64,000 bases of DNA from Nitrospinaceae bacterium (GCA_029261555.1 JAJDBB010000031.1:1-64000); one strand, 5' to 3'. Counted from the first letter of the stretch, positions 8,010 through 18,153 are shown. Program-made: numbers and translations. Notes: generated from the sequence alone by a model not told the origin.

Positions 8010-10343
8010 ATGAAGAGTCTTATTCTAAAAAATCCTATCGCCGCAAGCCTGTTCGTTCTGGTTTTATTCATTGCCGCCCCCTCGGCAAACGGCGAGGACT
8101 CTGCTTTTAATCTACCCCCGGCGGACCCAGACGTCGCCCTGCGTCTTCTGCCGGACCGGTATCAAAAAGCCGTCGAAAACGATCCGCAAAACTATGTCGC
8201 CCTGTTTGCCCTCGGCCAGGCTAACCAAAGCCTGGGCTTACACGAGGAGGCCGTCAAGCTCTTCCAGAAAGTTCTCGAAATCGAACCGCTGTACGCGGCG
8301 GCTTATCATGGAATCGGGAGCAGTTACATTCAAACTGGCAAGCTTGAAAAAGCGCTGGCGTCTTACCGAGAGGCCATGCTTCTCGACCCCTTCTACCCGG
8401 ACGCTCAATATGGAATGGGGTGGGCCTTGAGCCGCATGGGCCGGTTTGAAGAATCCATCGAACCGCTCGAGCGAGCCGTGGAATTGAACCCCAAACACGC
8501 CCCGGCTTTTCTGCTTTTGAGCAAGAGTTATCTGAAAATCAAACAACCGCAAAAGGCGGTGGAAAACGTTCGCGCGTCCGTTCGTCTCATTCCCTATGAC
8601 GCGCAGGCCCATTGGGCGTTGGGCAAAGGCCTGGCCGCCTTGAAAAAGTTTGCTTCGGCGGTGGAATCTTTTCAGGAATCCGTCCGCCTCAATTCAAGTT
8701 TTTACGACGGCTATACCGGGCTTGGAGAAGCCTACATTCAGTCTGAAAAAAACGAACTTGCAGTTTTGGCCCTTAAAGACGCGGTCCGGGTTGAACCCAA
8801 AATCGGGGACGCTTATGAAGCGCTAGGGAGAGCATACAGAAACCTGGGAAAATACAAGGAATCTCTGGACTCCTTCAAGCGATTCTCCCAAATCGAGTTT
8901 AAAAACCCGATGGCTTTTTTCAAACTAGGCAAAGCCCAAGCCCTTTTGGAGTTGCATGCCAAAGCCATTGAGAGTTTCGAAAAGGCTTTAAAGTGGGATC
9001 CCAATTTGGCCAAGAGTCATTATTATATAGGAAAATCTTACGAAGCCCTCGAAGCCTACCCGAAAGCCGTTAAGCATTATAAAAAGGCCGTACAACAGGA
9101 TCCGAACATCATCGAAGCCCAGTACCGGTTGGGAGAACTGGTGGTGAAACGCGACGACTATGAATCGGCGGCGAAAGCCTTTGAAGACGTCGTTCGGGCA
9201 GACCCCAGTCACGTCACCGCGCGGATTCGCCTGGGATGGGCTTACGCGCATCTCGAAAGATACCAAGACGCCCTACAACAATACCTGGAAGCCGCAAGGT
9301 TGAAGCCCAAATCGTCCTCGGTCTATTATCAGCTTGGCGTGGTGTACGGAAAGCTGGAGCGTTTAGGCGACGCGGAAACGGCTCTAAAAGAATCCATCCG
9401 CCTGGATCCCGGATTCTCCTCCGCCTACCTGGAACTGGGCCAAACTTACGTCCGGCAGAACCGTTTTGCGGAAGCCCTGAAACCTTTAACCGTCGCCGTG
9501 GCCGCCTACCCGGAAAACGACCGGGCCTGGTTGGGACTCGGCACGGCCCATTACTCTATCAAGCAATACGTCAAAGCGGTCGAGCCATTGGAAAATGCCG
9601 TCCGGCTCAACCCCAAAAGTCCGCGAGCCAACTTTCTTTTTGGGGAATGCTTGCTGAAACTGGACCGCTACAAAGAAGCCGTTGCCCCGCTAAAAAAAGC
9701 GGTTTCCCTGGAAAATAACCCAGATTTTTCCGAATCCTGGAAGGAGCTGGGAGCCATTTACTGGAGGTTAAAACGTTACGACGAGTCCATTAAAGCCTAC
9801 CGGACAGCGATTCAGTTAAACTCCAACCACGCAGGGGCTTACCACGACTTGGGACTGGTTTATACCGAGCTTGAGAAAACCGCCCTGGCCGTCGACAATT
9901 TTGCTCATGCCGTGCGGATCAATCCCCAATACACGCAAGCCCATTTCAACCTGGGACTGGCTTACGAAATAATAGGGAGACACGAAGAGGCAATCCGTGA
10001 ATATAAAATCACGGCCAAACAAGATCCCATCCGGGAGGAGGTCTATATGAACCTCGGTTGGCTTTATGCTGAAAACCGGCGGTTTGGAGAAGCTCTCCAG
10101 ACATTTAAAACTTCCACTCGTCTGAACCCCATGAACGCGGATGCGCATTTCAGCCTGGGTTGGGTGTTGGGGGAAATGAATCGCGACGCCGAGTCTCTGG
10201 CTCCGTTAAAGATGGCAGTGCGGATCACCCCCAATCATTTGGGCGCCCGGGAACGACTGAAAACCATCTACAAAAAGCTGGGTCCTTCCTTTGAAACAAT
10301 AGGCTCCGTAGCCCTCCCCTCCCTGGAAACTTTGGGCCGGTAA
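8010..10343 (+). CDS. secreted tetratricopeptide repeat (TPR) protein
   Basis: Signal-peptide-like N-terminus followed by many 34-residue TPR units (e.g. YHGIGSSYIQTGKLEKALASYREAMLLDP). Confidence 0.9.
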   Translation: MKSLILKNPIAASLFVLVLFIAAPSANGEDSAFNLPPADPDVALRLLPDRYQKAVENDPQNYVALFALGQANQSLGLHEEAVKLFQKVLEIEPLYAAAYHGIGSSYIQTGKLEKALASYREAMLLDPFYPDAQYGMGWALSRMGRFEESIEPLERAVELNPKHAPAFLLLSKSYLKIKQPQKAVENVRASVRLIPYDAQAHWALGKGLAALKKFASAVESFQESVRLNSSFYDGYTGLGEAYIQSEKNELAVLALKDAVRVEPKIGDAYEALGRAYRNLGKYKESLDSFKRFSQIEFKNPMAFFKLGKAQALLELHAKAIESFEKALKWDPNLAKSHYYIGKSYEALEAYPKAVKHYKKAVQQDPNIIEAQYRLGELVVKRDDYESAAKAFEDVVRADPSHVTARIRLGWAYAHLERYQDALQQYLEAARLKPKSSSVYYQLGVVYGKLERLGDAETALKESIRLDPGFSSAYLELGQTYVRQNRFAEALKPLTVAVAAYPENDRAWLGLGTAHYSIKQYVKAVEPLENAVRLNPKSPRANFLFGECLLKLDRYKEAVAPLKKAVSLENNPDFSESWKELGAIYWRLKRYDESIKAYRTAIQLNSNHAGAYHDLGLVYTELEKTALAVDNFAHAVRINPQYTQAHFNLGLAYEIIGRHEEAIREYKITAKQDPIREEVYMNLGWLYAENRRFGEALQTFKTSTRLNPMNADAHFSLGWVLGEMNRDAESLAPLKMAVRITPNHLGARERLKTIYKKLGPSFETIGSVALPSLETLGR

Positions 10344-10437
10344 TCGACCAAACCTATCATATAGTAATACATAAAATAAATTAATATAATCCATTGTTTT
10401 AAAACATTTTTTTAATTCAATAAAATAGAGCGCCAAC

Positions 10438-10663
10438 AATGCCTCCGGCGGCCGGGCCAGCGCCCGGAGGCAGAGTTTGAGATGCAAACCCCACCCAAAC
10501 TCGTAGCACTCCCCGCATAAGACGCCTACTGCCCCTACGGCGAGTAGCCGGGCCAGCGCTCGGAGACAGAACTTGAGATGTAAATCCACCCAAGCTCGTA
10601 ACGTTCCCTGCGTAAGACGCCTACCGAGTCCAGCGTCACGCTGGCCAGCGCCTGCCTGGCTGT
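10438..10663 (+). repeat. two tandem diverged copies of an intergenic hairpin-containing repeat
   Basis: Copy 1 GCCGGGCCAGCGCCCGGAGGCAGAGTTTGAGATGCAAA...CCAAACTCGTAGCACTCCCCGCATAAGACGCCTAC; copy 2 GCCGGGCCAGCGCTCGGAGACAGAACTTGAGATGTAAA...CCAAGCTCGTAACGTTCCCTGCGTAAGACGCCTAC, followed by CCAGCGTCACGCTGG palindrome. Confidence 0.85.
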
Positions 10664-10773
10664 AAGTTTTGCCGTCCCTGGCTTTCTAAATTCCGGTTTT
10701 CATTTTCTACAATGACCGCGCAAGCTCTTCCATTTAAAGGAGTTAAAATTGGAATTCCAGCCCAACAAATTGG

Positions 10774-10803
10774 TTGACATGGAATCGACCCCGCCTATAT
10801 ACT
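10774..10803 (+). promoter_or_regulatory. candidate sigma70 promoter for nuoE-nuoG-nuoD
   Basis: TTGACA (10774-10779) and TATACT (10798-10803, 18-nt spacer) or TATATA (10796-10801, 16-nt spacer). Confidence 0.6.
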
Positions 10804-10913
10804 GCCTCCTCATTTTTGCCCGGCCAAGCTGGCCTGATACGTTGATTTTTCGTTTCCAAACCGTTTTCTTTTAATTACAATAATCGAAAATAAACCAACC
10901 AAGGGTTCTTCCC

Positions 10914-11435
10914 ATGGAAACAAACGAAGCTGTTGCAGAAGGCTCTTCTCCCGAAGAAGAAACTGCGGAAATCGATTGCGGAGCCGCCGAGGAAATCCTC
11001 AAATCCTTTTCCAATAAAAGGCGGTATTTGATTCCGCTTTTGCAGAAAATCCAGGACGCCTACCGTTTTCTACCGCCAGAGATTGTGGAAATGGTGATGG
11101 AGTTTTTTAATATCTCCAGGGCGGAGGTTTACGGCGTCATTTCCTTTTATCCTCAGTTTCGCACCGAGGAGCCCGGAAAATATATTCTCAAGCTTTGCTA
11201 TGGAACCGCCTGTTTCGTGAAGGGCGCGCCCATCATCGGCGACAAAATCAAAGAGGTCTACCATATCGGCGCGGGTGAAACCGACGCCAAAAAACTTTTC
11301 ACCTTGCAGTTGGCTTCCTGCCTGGGCAACTGCGGAGCGGCGCCCATGGCCATTATCGGCGACGACACGCATGGAACCATCGACCCGGACAAAACCACCG
11401 AATTACTGGCCTCGTACGAAGGCAGGGAAGATTAA
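10914..11435 (+). CDS. nuoE: NADH-quinone oxidoreductase subunit E (NuoE, 2Fe-2S thioredoxin-like)
   Basis: VYGVISFYPQFRTEEPGKYILKLCYGTACFVKGAP...ASCLGNCGAAPMAII: four-Cys 2Fe-2S pattern. Confidence 0.93.
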   Translation: METNEAVAEGSSPEEETAEIDCGAAEEILKSFSNKRRYLIPLLQKIQDAYRFLPPEIVEMVMEFFNISRAEVYGVISFYPQFRTEEPGKYILKLCYGTACFVKGAPIIGDKIKEVYHIGAGETDAKKLFTLQLASCLGNCGAAPMAIIGDDTHGTIDPDKTTELLASYEGRED

Positions 11436-11450
11436 GGAGAGACTTTTCGA

Positions 11451-14081
11451 ATGAGTACTGTTGTCAAAAAACAAGTCGCCGTGAAAGTCGACGGAAAAGA
11501 TATCACCGCTCCCGAGGGAACGGTCATCCTCGACGTCGCGAAAAGAAACAACATTCCCGTCACCAACCTGTGCTCGCATCGCAACCTGAAACCCTTTGCG
11601 GCCTGCCGGACCTGCATGGTCGAAGTCAACGTCAACGGCAAAAAGGAACTGGTTTATTCATGCACCCATCCCATCGAAGAGGGCATGGAGATCAGGACCA
11701 ATACCGAGGAAACCAACCGCTACAACGGCGCTTGTCTGGAAATGCTCTTGGTGGAACACCCGCTGGACTGCCCCATTTGCGACAAGTCCGGCGTCTGCCC
11801 CCTCCAGGACAATACCGAGGAATTGGGGATTTTCAACAACCGGTTTGAAATCAACCGCAGGAACGAACCGAGCATCAAGAGCAATCCGCTAATCGAGTTT
11901 TACCTCAACCGATGCATCATGTGCGGCATGTGCGTGCGCGTCTGCGATGAAATCCAGGGAGTCAAGGCTCTGGACTTCCACAACCGGGGTATGAAAGTGG
12001 GCATTGGCACGGCAAACGACGAGCCTCTCGACTGCGAATTCTGCGGACAGTGCATCACCGTATGCCCCACCGGCGCCTTGATGGACATGAGTTCCGAAGC
12101 GCGCGGCCTGGCCGCCTTGTTCACCAACAACGAATCCACCTGCAACTACTGCTCGTGGGGTTGTACCGTTGACGTGCAAACCAAAAAGGGCAAAGCGACG
12201 CGCATTGAGCCAATCGACGATGAAAACGTCGGTATCAATAACGGCAACCTGTGCGCCAAAGGCCGGTTCGGCCACCACATCATCCACAACCAGGACCGAA
12301 TACAAGCTCCGTTGATGAACGTCGGTGGGTCTTTTAAGGAAGTCACTTGGGACGAGGCATACACTGCCATCGCCGAACGCCTTAAAGCCGCCATCAATCG
12401 CGGCGGACCCGAAACCGTCGCCGGTATCGCCTCGGAAAAATCGACCAACGAGGAAAACTATCTGTTCCAAAAACTGTTTCGCGGGGTTCTGGGAAGCAAT
12501 CAGATCACCAATCTACAACATCTCCGTGCGCCGCATGTCAACCGGTTCATGCTCGGCTGTTTTCAAAACGGGATGACTTCCAAACCTATCCAGGAACTGG
12601 AAGAGGCTGACGTGGTTCTGATTTTCAATTCCGACCTGCCCTCAGAATTCCCTGTTGCCGGCAACGCGATCCGAAAAGCGGCGATAAATTTTCAGACCGA
12701 TATCATGATCGCCAACCCGCGCAACCTGGTTTTCGAGCATGAGTCCAGAAATGAAACCCGGCTGACTTTCCAGCACGGCTCCGACCAGGCAGTCGCTAAC
12801 CGTCTCGCCAAAATTGTGATCGACAATAAGCTCGTCGACCTTGACAAAGCGAAAGGCGGGGTTTCCAATTTCGACGATTACGTTTCGTCCCTGAAAAACT
12901 GCGACGCGGATTTCGCCGAAAAGGCGACCGGAATCGACGATGAAACTTTCACTAAAGCCGCAACCCGGCTGGCGCGCAACGCCGACCGTTTCTTTTTGAT
13001 TGGCAACGACGTTCTGGAAAACGAGGACGGCGAGGACGTTTTGAACGCCCTGCTGAATCTGGGAACCCTGCTCCATTCCGGCGGCGAAGGCAGCGTCAAC
13101 ATCTATCCCCCGCGCGAGCATTGTAACTCCCAGGGAGTCAACGATATGGGATGCGCCCCGGAGTATTTACCGGGTTATAAATGCGCGAAGGATTCCAAGG
13201 CCCTGTCGGCTCTGGCCGAAACCTGGGGCGTCGACGCATTGAACTTTGAGGGACAGGACAAAGCGACGGATCTTTTTGAAAACTGTAATAACGGTTCCAT
13301 TAACTTCCTCTACATCGCCGGGGAAGATCCCATTCACGCCTATTACAAAGGCGCGCAGGTTCAGGAGGCTCTTAAAACGGTTCCTTTTCTGGTCGTGCAG
13401 GACGTCTTTATGACCCAGACCTGCCAAATCGCCGACGTCGTGTTGCCCGCGGCGTCCTGGGCGGAAAAAGACGGAACCTACACCAACATGAGTCGGCACG
13501 TGCAGAGAGTCAAGCGCGCCGTCCTGCCCGAAGGTGAATCCAAACCCGATTTCGATATTTTCTGCGAGTTGGCGGAAGCTTTGGGAAGCCCGTTTCAAAG
13601 CGAGTCCCTGGAGGACGTCCAACAGGAAATTGAATCCGTTGCGCCGATTTACAAAGGCCTGCTTCCCGGCGAGGAATGTCGGCAATGGGCGCCGGAAGGC
13701 TCTTCCGAAAAACCGCAATTTGTTGTTGGCGGAGAGTTCAAAAAAGCGAGTTCAAAGAAAGGCTACCCCCTGTCCTTGATCTCGAACAATCACATGTTTC
13801 ATATTGGATCCTACACTCAACATTCAAAGGTATTGAAGACTTTGGCGACAAATTGTAAAGCGGGGATGAATCCCGCCGACGCAAACAGGCTGGAGGTGAA
13901 AACCGGCGACAAGGTGGTGGTGGAATCCAAAAACCACAAGCTAGAGCTTCCGGTTGAGGTGACTCATGTGGCCGCCAGGGGAACTGTTCATATCCCCAAA
14001 AACTGGCCGGAAATCCCCGTCAACATGTTGCGCAACGGGGAAGAAGGTTTAGTCTCCATCAAGGTTTCCAAAGCGGAATGA
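11451..14081 (+). CDS. nuoG: NADH-quinone oxidoreductase subunit G (NuoG), molybdopterin-oxidoreductase-like
   Basis: N-terminal 2Fe-2S, HPLDCPICDKSGVCPLQD, CIMCGMCVRVC, CEFCGQCITVCPTGAL, CNYCSWGCTVDV; located between nuoE and nuoD. Confidence 0.88.
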   Translation: MSTVVKKQVAVKVDGKDITAPEGTVILDVAKRNNIPVTNLCSHRNLKPFAACRTCMVEVNVNGKKELVYSCTHPIEEGMEIRTNTEETNRYNGACLEMLLVEHPLDCPICDKSGVCPLQDNTEELGIFNNRFEINRRNEPSIKSNPLIEFYLNRCIMCGMCVRVCDEIQGVKALDFHNRGMKVGIGTANDEPLDCEFCGQCITVCPTGALMDMSSEARGLAALFTNNESTCNYCSWGCTVDVQTKKGKATRIEPIDDENVGINNGNLCAKGRFGHHIIHNQDRIQAPLMNVGGSFKEVTWDEAYTAIAERLKAAINRGGPETVAGIASEKSTNEENYLFQKLFRGVLGSNQITNLQHLRAPHVNRFMLGCFQNGMTSKPIQELEEADVVLIFNSDLPSEFPVAGNAIRKAAINFQTDIMIANPRNLVFEHESRNETRLTFQHGSDQAVANRLAKIVIDNKLVDLDKAKGGVSNFDDYVSSLKNCDADFAEKATGIDDETFTKAATRLARNADRFFLIGNDVLENEDGEDVLNALLNLGTLLHSGGEGSVNIYPPREHCNSQGVNDMGCAPEYLPGYKCAKDSKALSALAETWGVDALNFEGQDKATDLFENCNNGSINFLYIAGEDPIHAYYKGAQVQEALKTVPFLVVQDVFMTQTCQIADVVLPAASWAEKDGTYTNMSRHVQRVKRAVLPEGESKPDFDIFCELAEALGSPFQSESLEDVQQEIESVAPIYKGLLPGEECRQWAPEGSSEKPQFVVGGEFKKASSKKGYPLSLISNNHMFHIGSYTQHSKVLKTLATNCKAGMNPADANRLEVKTGDKVVVESKNHKLELPVEVTHVAARGTVHIPKNWPEIPVNMLRNGEEGLVSIKVSKAE

Positions 14082-14137
14082 ACCGGGGCCAGAAACTCCT
14101 GTTTAATATTTCAATTTTTATAGCGGATTAATTTCAA

Positions 14138-15328
14138 ATGGCCGACTTAAAAGAAAATTTACATACCGAGCATCTGGTCCTCAATATGGGTCCTTCCCAT
14201 CCGGCGACTCACGGAACGGTGAAATTCCTCATCACCCTCGACGGCGAAACCATCGTCGACTCCGTAACGGAGATCGGCTATCTGCATCGCGGCTTTGAGA
14301 AAATGTGCGAGAGCGTGACCTGGGCCAGTGTGTTTCCCTACACCGACCGCTTGAATTATTGCTCGGCTATCATGAACAACATCGGTTACGCCCTGGCGGT
14401 GGAGAAACTGCTGGACATTGAGTGTACCGAAAGATGCCAATACATTCGCGTGGTGTCCAACGAGTTGGCGCGCATCTCCGACCATTACACTAATATTGCC
14501 GCAGCGGCTTTGGAACTGGGCGCTTTGACCGCGTTCATTTATTTTGTTGAAGCGCGGGAAATCGTTTGGGATCTTCTGGAAAAACTTTGCGGCGCCAGAT
14601 TGACTTCCAGTTATATCCGCATCGGCGGCTTGATGTGCGATTTGCCTCCCGGCTTCGACGACGACCTTAAGGAAACTTATCCGAAACTGGACGACCTGTT
14701 CGACGACGTCGACAAATTGCTGACCAAGAACCGAATTTTTCTGGATCGAATGCGCGACACCGGCGTCATTTCCAGAGAAGACGCCATTTCCTTTGGCTTC
14801 ACCGGTCCCTGCCTGCGAGCATGCGGGGTGGACTTCGACGTTCGCAAGGCGCATCCCTATCTGGTCTACGACAAAATTGATTTTGACATTCCGATCGGAA
14901 CTACCGGAGATAATTTCGACCGCTACCTGGTACGCATGGAAGAGATCAAACAAAGTCTGAAAATCATCAAGCAGGCGATGCGAGACATGCCAGAGGGACC
15001 GATCAACGTCGAAAACCCTTATCTGCGAGCGCCTTCCAAGCAGGACGTGTACACACGCATGGAAGAAATGATCGCGCATTTCAAAATGGTCATCGAAGGA
15101 TTAAAACCTCCGGTCGGCGAAGTGTATTTCCCCACGGAAGCGGCCAACGGCGAGCTGGGCTTTTATCTGGTGAGCGACGGCGGCGGCAAGCCATACAAGT
15201 GCAGGGTCCGGCCCCCAAGCTTCACCATGACGTCCGCAGTCGACCATATCATGAAGGGCCAGATGCTGGCCGATCTCATTCCCACCTTCGATATGATCAA
15301 CATGATCGGCGGAGAGTGCGACCGCTAA
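14138..15328 (+). CDS. nuoD: NADH-quinone oxidoreductase subunit D
   Basis: LNMGPSHPATHGTVKFLITLDGE, IGYLHRGFEK, DRLNY, YDFD-like FDIPIGTTGDNFDRYLVRMEE. Confidence 0.93.
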   Translation: MADLKENLHTEHLVLNMGPSHPATHGTVKFLITLDGETIVDSVTEIGYLHRGFEKMCESVTWASVFPYTDRLNYCSAIMNNIGYALAVEKLLDIECTERCQYIRVVSNELARISDHYTNIAAAALELGALTAFIYFVEAREIVWDLLEKLCGARLTSSYIRIGGLMCDLPPGFDDDLKETYPKLDDLFDDVDKLLTKNRIFLDRMRDTGVISREDAISFGFTGPCLRACGVDFDVRKAHPYLVYDKIDFDIPIGTTGDNFDRYLVRMEEIKQSLKIIKQAMRDMPEGPINVENPYLRAPSKQDVYTRMEEMIAHFKMVIEGLKPPVGEVYFPTEAANGELGFYLVSDGGGKPYKCRVRPPSFTMTSAVDHIMKGQMLADLIPTFDMINMIGGECDR

Positions 15329-15463
15329 GTCGTTAGCTCGCTAACCGGCGCCCCTTCCCTTTCATAGTTTTCTGCTCGAAGCTATATTACCCCTCCCCCG
15401 ATTTTGCCGTAAAATTCTATTGTTGAGATTATTGATCTCCGCGCTATTCAAACAGAGCCTTCC

Positions 15464-16474
15464 ATGTCGAAAACCCTAAAGTCTATATTTCTGCTTGCCG
15501 GGCTGGGACTCTTTGTCTGGGCCTTGCAAAGCGTCGACCTGAAAACGGTTGGAAGCATGCTTTGGAATCTAGGTTGGGGGTTCGCCGTCATTCTACTCAT
15601 TTACAGCCTGGTCACGGCGCTCGACACACAGGCCTGGAAATTTAATTTCAAACCGGAAGAAGTCCGGGAGGTCTCCTTTGGCCGGCTCTGGCGCATTCGC
15701 CAGATTGGCGAAGCGTTCAACGTCCTAACCCCTTTTGGCGCGATGGGAGGCGAGCCGGTCAAGGCCCAACTGTTAAAGGACTATAACGCGTTGTCATTCA
15801 AGCAGGGCCTGGCTTCCCTGATCATCTGCCGCACCGCCTTTCTGACAGGCCTGATTCTGTTTCTGATCCCCGGAATCATTCTGGTATTCCAATCCGAATT
15901 TGTAACGCCCGCGTTTAAGGAGATCAGCCTGACGGGACTGATCGCGTTTTCATCCGTGATCCTGGCTTTTTTTATTTTTCAAATCACCGGAGGTTTGCCC
16001 AAGGCGGCCCGTTGGGCCTCAAAGCTTCCTCTGCTGGGAACTTTGGTAAAAAATCAACACGACCACATCGTCGTTCTGGACGGAGCCATGTCCCAATATT
16101 ACCGGGAACATCCTCGTCTCTTATTTCAGTCCATTGGGCTGGCGTTTCTTGGATGGGTTGTGGGAATTGGCGAACTCTACGCGACTTTTTATTTCCTGGG
16201 AGTTTCTGTCGACTTCGCGGACGTGTGGGTCATTGAGTCGCTGGCGCAACTGGTAAAGGTGGCAAGCTTTTTTATTCCCATGAACATTGGGGCGCTGGAG
16301 GGGGGGATGGTCCTTATCTTCTCAGCCATGGGGCTGACGCCGGACCTGGGTCTGGCTGTCACATTCGTCCGCCGGATCAAGGAGTTGGCGTGGACCGGGC
16401 TGGGCCTGGCTTTGGGCGCAGGAATGAACGTTAAACAGGCAAATAAAGTTCCGTTCGAGTCGCCGGAAAGTTAA
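15464..16474 (+). CDS. lysylphosphatidylglycerol synthase TM region / flippase-like membrane protein
   Basis: Multi-TM, RIRQIGEAFNVLTPFGAMGGEPVKAQLLK and FFIPMNIGALEGGMVLIFSAMGL typical of this family. Confidence 0.8.
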   Translation: MSKTLKSIFLLAGLGLFVWALQSVDLKTVGSMLWNLGWGFAVILLIYSLVTALDTQAWKFNFKPEEVREVSFGRLWRIRQIGEAFNVLTPFGAMGGEPVKAQLLKDYNALSFKQGLASLIICRTAFLTGLILFLIPGIILVFQSEFVTPAFKEISLTGLIAFSSVILAFFIFQITGGLPKAARWASKLPLLGTLVKNQHDHIVVLDGAMSQYYREHPRLLFQSIGLAFLGWVVGIGELYATFYFLGVSVDFADVWVIESLAQLVKVASFFIPMNIGALEGGMVLIFSAMGLTPDLGLAVTFVRRIKELAWTGLGLALGAGMNVKQANKVPFESPES

Positions 16475-16485
16475 ACCGGCAGCCC

Positions 16486-16512
16486 CTCCAGGCGGCATTG
16501 TTCCGCCTGGAG
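16486..16512. terminator. strong hairpin between convergent genes (no U-tract)
   Basis: CTCCAGGCGG-CATTGTT-CCGCCTGGAG, perfect 10-bp stem. Confidence 0.55.
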
Positions 16513-16529
16513 AGGACTGGGATTGCGTT

Positions 16530-16952
16530 TTAAAACGTGTCCCGGGAAACGCCGCGGTCGGTTCCTTTCATCCCAAAGGGAACCCGCTTGACGGACTCGG
16601 TGAAAACGTCTCGTTCCTGAACCAGACCATCGTGTTTGGTGCGAATGGTCCCAATCCGGTTTTCTGAAAGTTCCTTGGCGAGTTCGTCGATAATATCTTG
16701 TTCCTTTTCATCGGCCGTTTGGGTTTGTTTCGCCTGCGTCTGCCCTTCCTGTTCCGGAGCCGGTTCTTCGCCTTCGGCGAGGGTCGTAGTTTCGGCGGGC
16801 AACTCTTCCTGTTCCGCTTCCTTCATGGACTTCTTGAAATTCTTGATGCTTCTACCAAACGCCGAGCCGATTTCCGGAAGTTTTCCGGCGCCAAAAATAA
16901 TCATGATGATGACCAAAATAATCATCAGTTCCGGGAAGCCTATGCCCATCAT
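16530..16952 (-). CDS. tatA: Sec-independent protein translocase TatA/TatB-type
   Basis: [42 protein letters not shown]. Confidence 0.88.
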   Translation of the reverse strand: MMGIGFPELMIILVIIMIIFGAGKLPEIGSAFGRSIKNFKKSMKEAEQEELPAETTTLAEGEEPAPEQEGQTQAKQTQTADEKEQDIIDELAKELSENRIGTIRTKHDGLVQERDVFTESVKRVPFGMKGTDRGVSRDTF

Positions 16953-17039
16953 AAAAAACTCTCCTGTTGAAGGAAGGAATATTACTGGATTAGACGGATT
17001 GTATCACAAAACGCCAACCTGTTTCGGCCTAGGGGCGCA

Positions 17040-17074
17040 AAAAAAAAGAAGCCGGCAAAAACCGGCTTCTCCTT
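17040..17074 (-). terminator. Rho-independent terminator downstream of the 17.1-17.5 kb TPR gene
   Basis: AGAAGCCGG-CAAAAA-CCGGCTTCT hairpin followed on the minus strand by a T-run (plus-strand AAAAAAA). Confidence 0.85.
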
Positions 17075-17108
17075 TTAAATCGAATTATATCCGGCGTATG
17101 TGCAAATA

Positions 17109-17468
17109 TTAATGCCCGATATGAGCATTAAGAATCGGCGACTCCAGAATTTTTTTATCGCCCCCGGCGTTCTTTTTAGCGGCTTTGAAATGCATGGTGG
17201 CGTCCCCATGCTTGCCTAATTTATCGAGACAAATCGCCTCGTTAAAATGCGCCGCGCCCTGGGACTTGTCGATTTTAGAAGCCGCTTGAAAATGTTTGAG
17301 AGCGACGTCGTAATGCCCCTGATTCCAATGATCGATACCTTCCTGATTATGACCTTTGGCGTCGGCGCTGGCTCCTGCGGCCAGATGCATCGGGCCTTCG
17401 CTCGCAAGAGCTGCCATCGGCGCCGCCAGAATAAAAACGGCAACCAAAAGAGTTAATATTTTTTTCAT
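17109..17468 (-). CDS. small secreted TPR protein
   Basis: MKKILTLLVAVFILAAPMAALASEG signal peptide, GGAGGTGG RBS, two TPR-like helices. Confidence 0.78.
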   Translation of the reverse strand: MKKILTLLVAVFILAAPMAALASEGPMHLAAGASADAKGHNQEGIDHWNQGHYDVALKHFQAASKIDKSQGAAHFNEAICLDKLGKHGDATMHFKAAKKNAGGDKKILESPILNAHIGH

Positions 17469-17652
17469 GACCACCTCCAAGTGAAATGACTGAGATATAA
17501 ACGGGGTTGCTTAATAAATCTATCATTTTTGCGTTTGTGGAAACAATACAAATTTATCGCGTCAAATTCTCTCGAACAGACAAGTCTTGAAAGCCGCCGG
17601 GAATTTAAATACACTGGCCTTTTAGTTTTTTAAAGTTCAACAGGGGTTTGCG

Positions 17653-18126
17653 ATGGATTTAAGTTTTGAAGAACGCGTTGAAAAAAGACTGGGGAGCGGG
17701 TCCGTCCTGGATCTGGAAAAAGAAGGCGTGGGCGACGAGGGCGCTAAAACACTGGCCGGAATGGAAATTCTCTCCAAGGTAAAGGAACTCATTTTAGGAG
17801 ACAACGAAATCAGCGACGACGGCGTCGCCGCTTTGGTCCAGTCTCCGCATATAGTCAACCTCAGAGTCTTGAACCTCAAATCAAACGACCTCACCGAAAA
17901 AGGCGCCGAGACACTTTCAATAGCTTCCAACCTGAAAAACCTCGACCAATTGGTCCTGAAATTTAACCGCGTGGGAGAGGCGGGAGCCAGATTCATCGCT
18001 CAATCGGAAACTCTAGCCAATCTGACCACGCTTGACTTATTTCGCAACGACATTGGGAGCGCCGGAGCGTTGGCGATTAAACAATCAAAATTTCTAACTC
18101 GGCTGAGCCGTCTGCGCACAGATTGA
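17653..18126 (+). CDS. leucine-rich-repeat (ribonuclease-inhibitor type) protein
   Basis: Repeated LxxLxLxxNxIxxxGAxxL units (ELILGDNEISDDGVAAL, VLNLKSNDLTEKGAETL, QLVLKFNRVGEAGARFI, TLDLFRNDIGSAGALAI). Confidence 0.8.
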   Translation: MDLSFEERVEKRLGSGSVLDLEKEGVGDEGAKTLAGMEILSKVKELILGDNEISDDGVAALVQSPHIVNLRVLNLKSNDLTEKGAETLSIASNLKNLDQLVLKFNRVGEAGARFIAQSETLANLTTLDLFRNDIGSAGALAIKQSKFLTRLSRLRTD

Positions 18127-18153
18127 TCCCCTATCATTTTTGACTACGCCAAC

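Noticed and set aside
10438-10663. Possible CRISPR array
   Set aside because: Only two long diverged imperfect copies, no uniform short repeats or spacers, no cas genes.
11451-14081. Formate dehydrogenase alpha subunit instead of NuoG
   Set aside because: Shares the N-terminal Fe-S layout, but it is flanked by nuoE and nuoD and I see no clear catalytic Sec/Cys context; NuoG is the simpler call, though not excluded.
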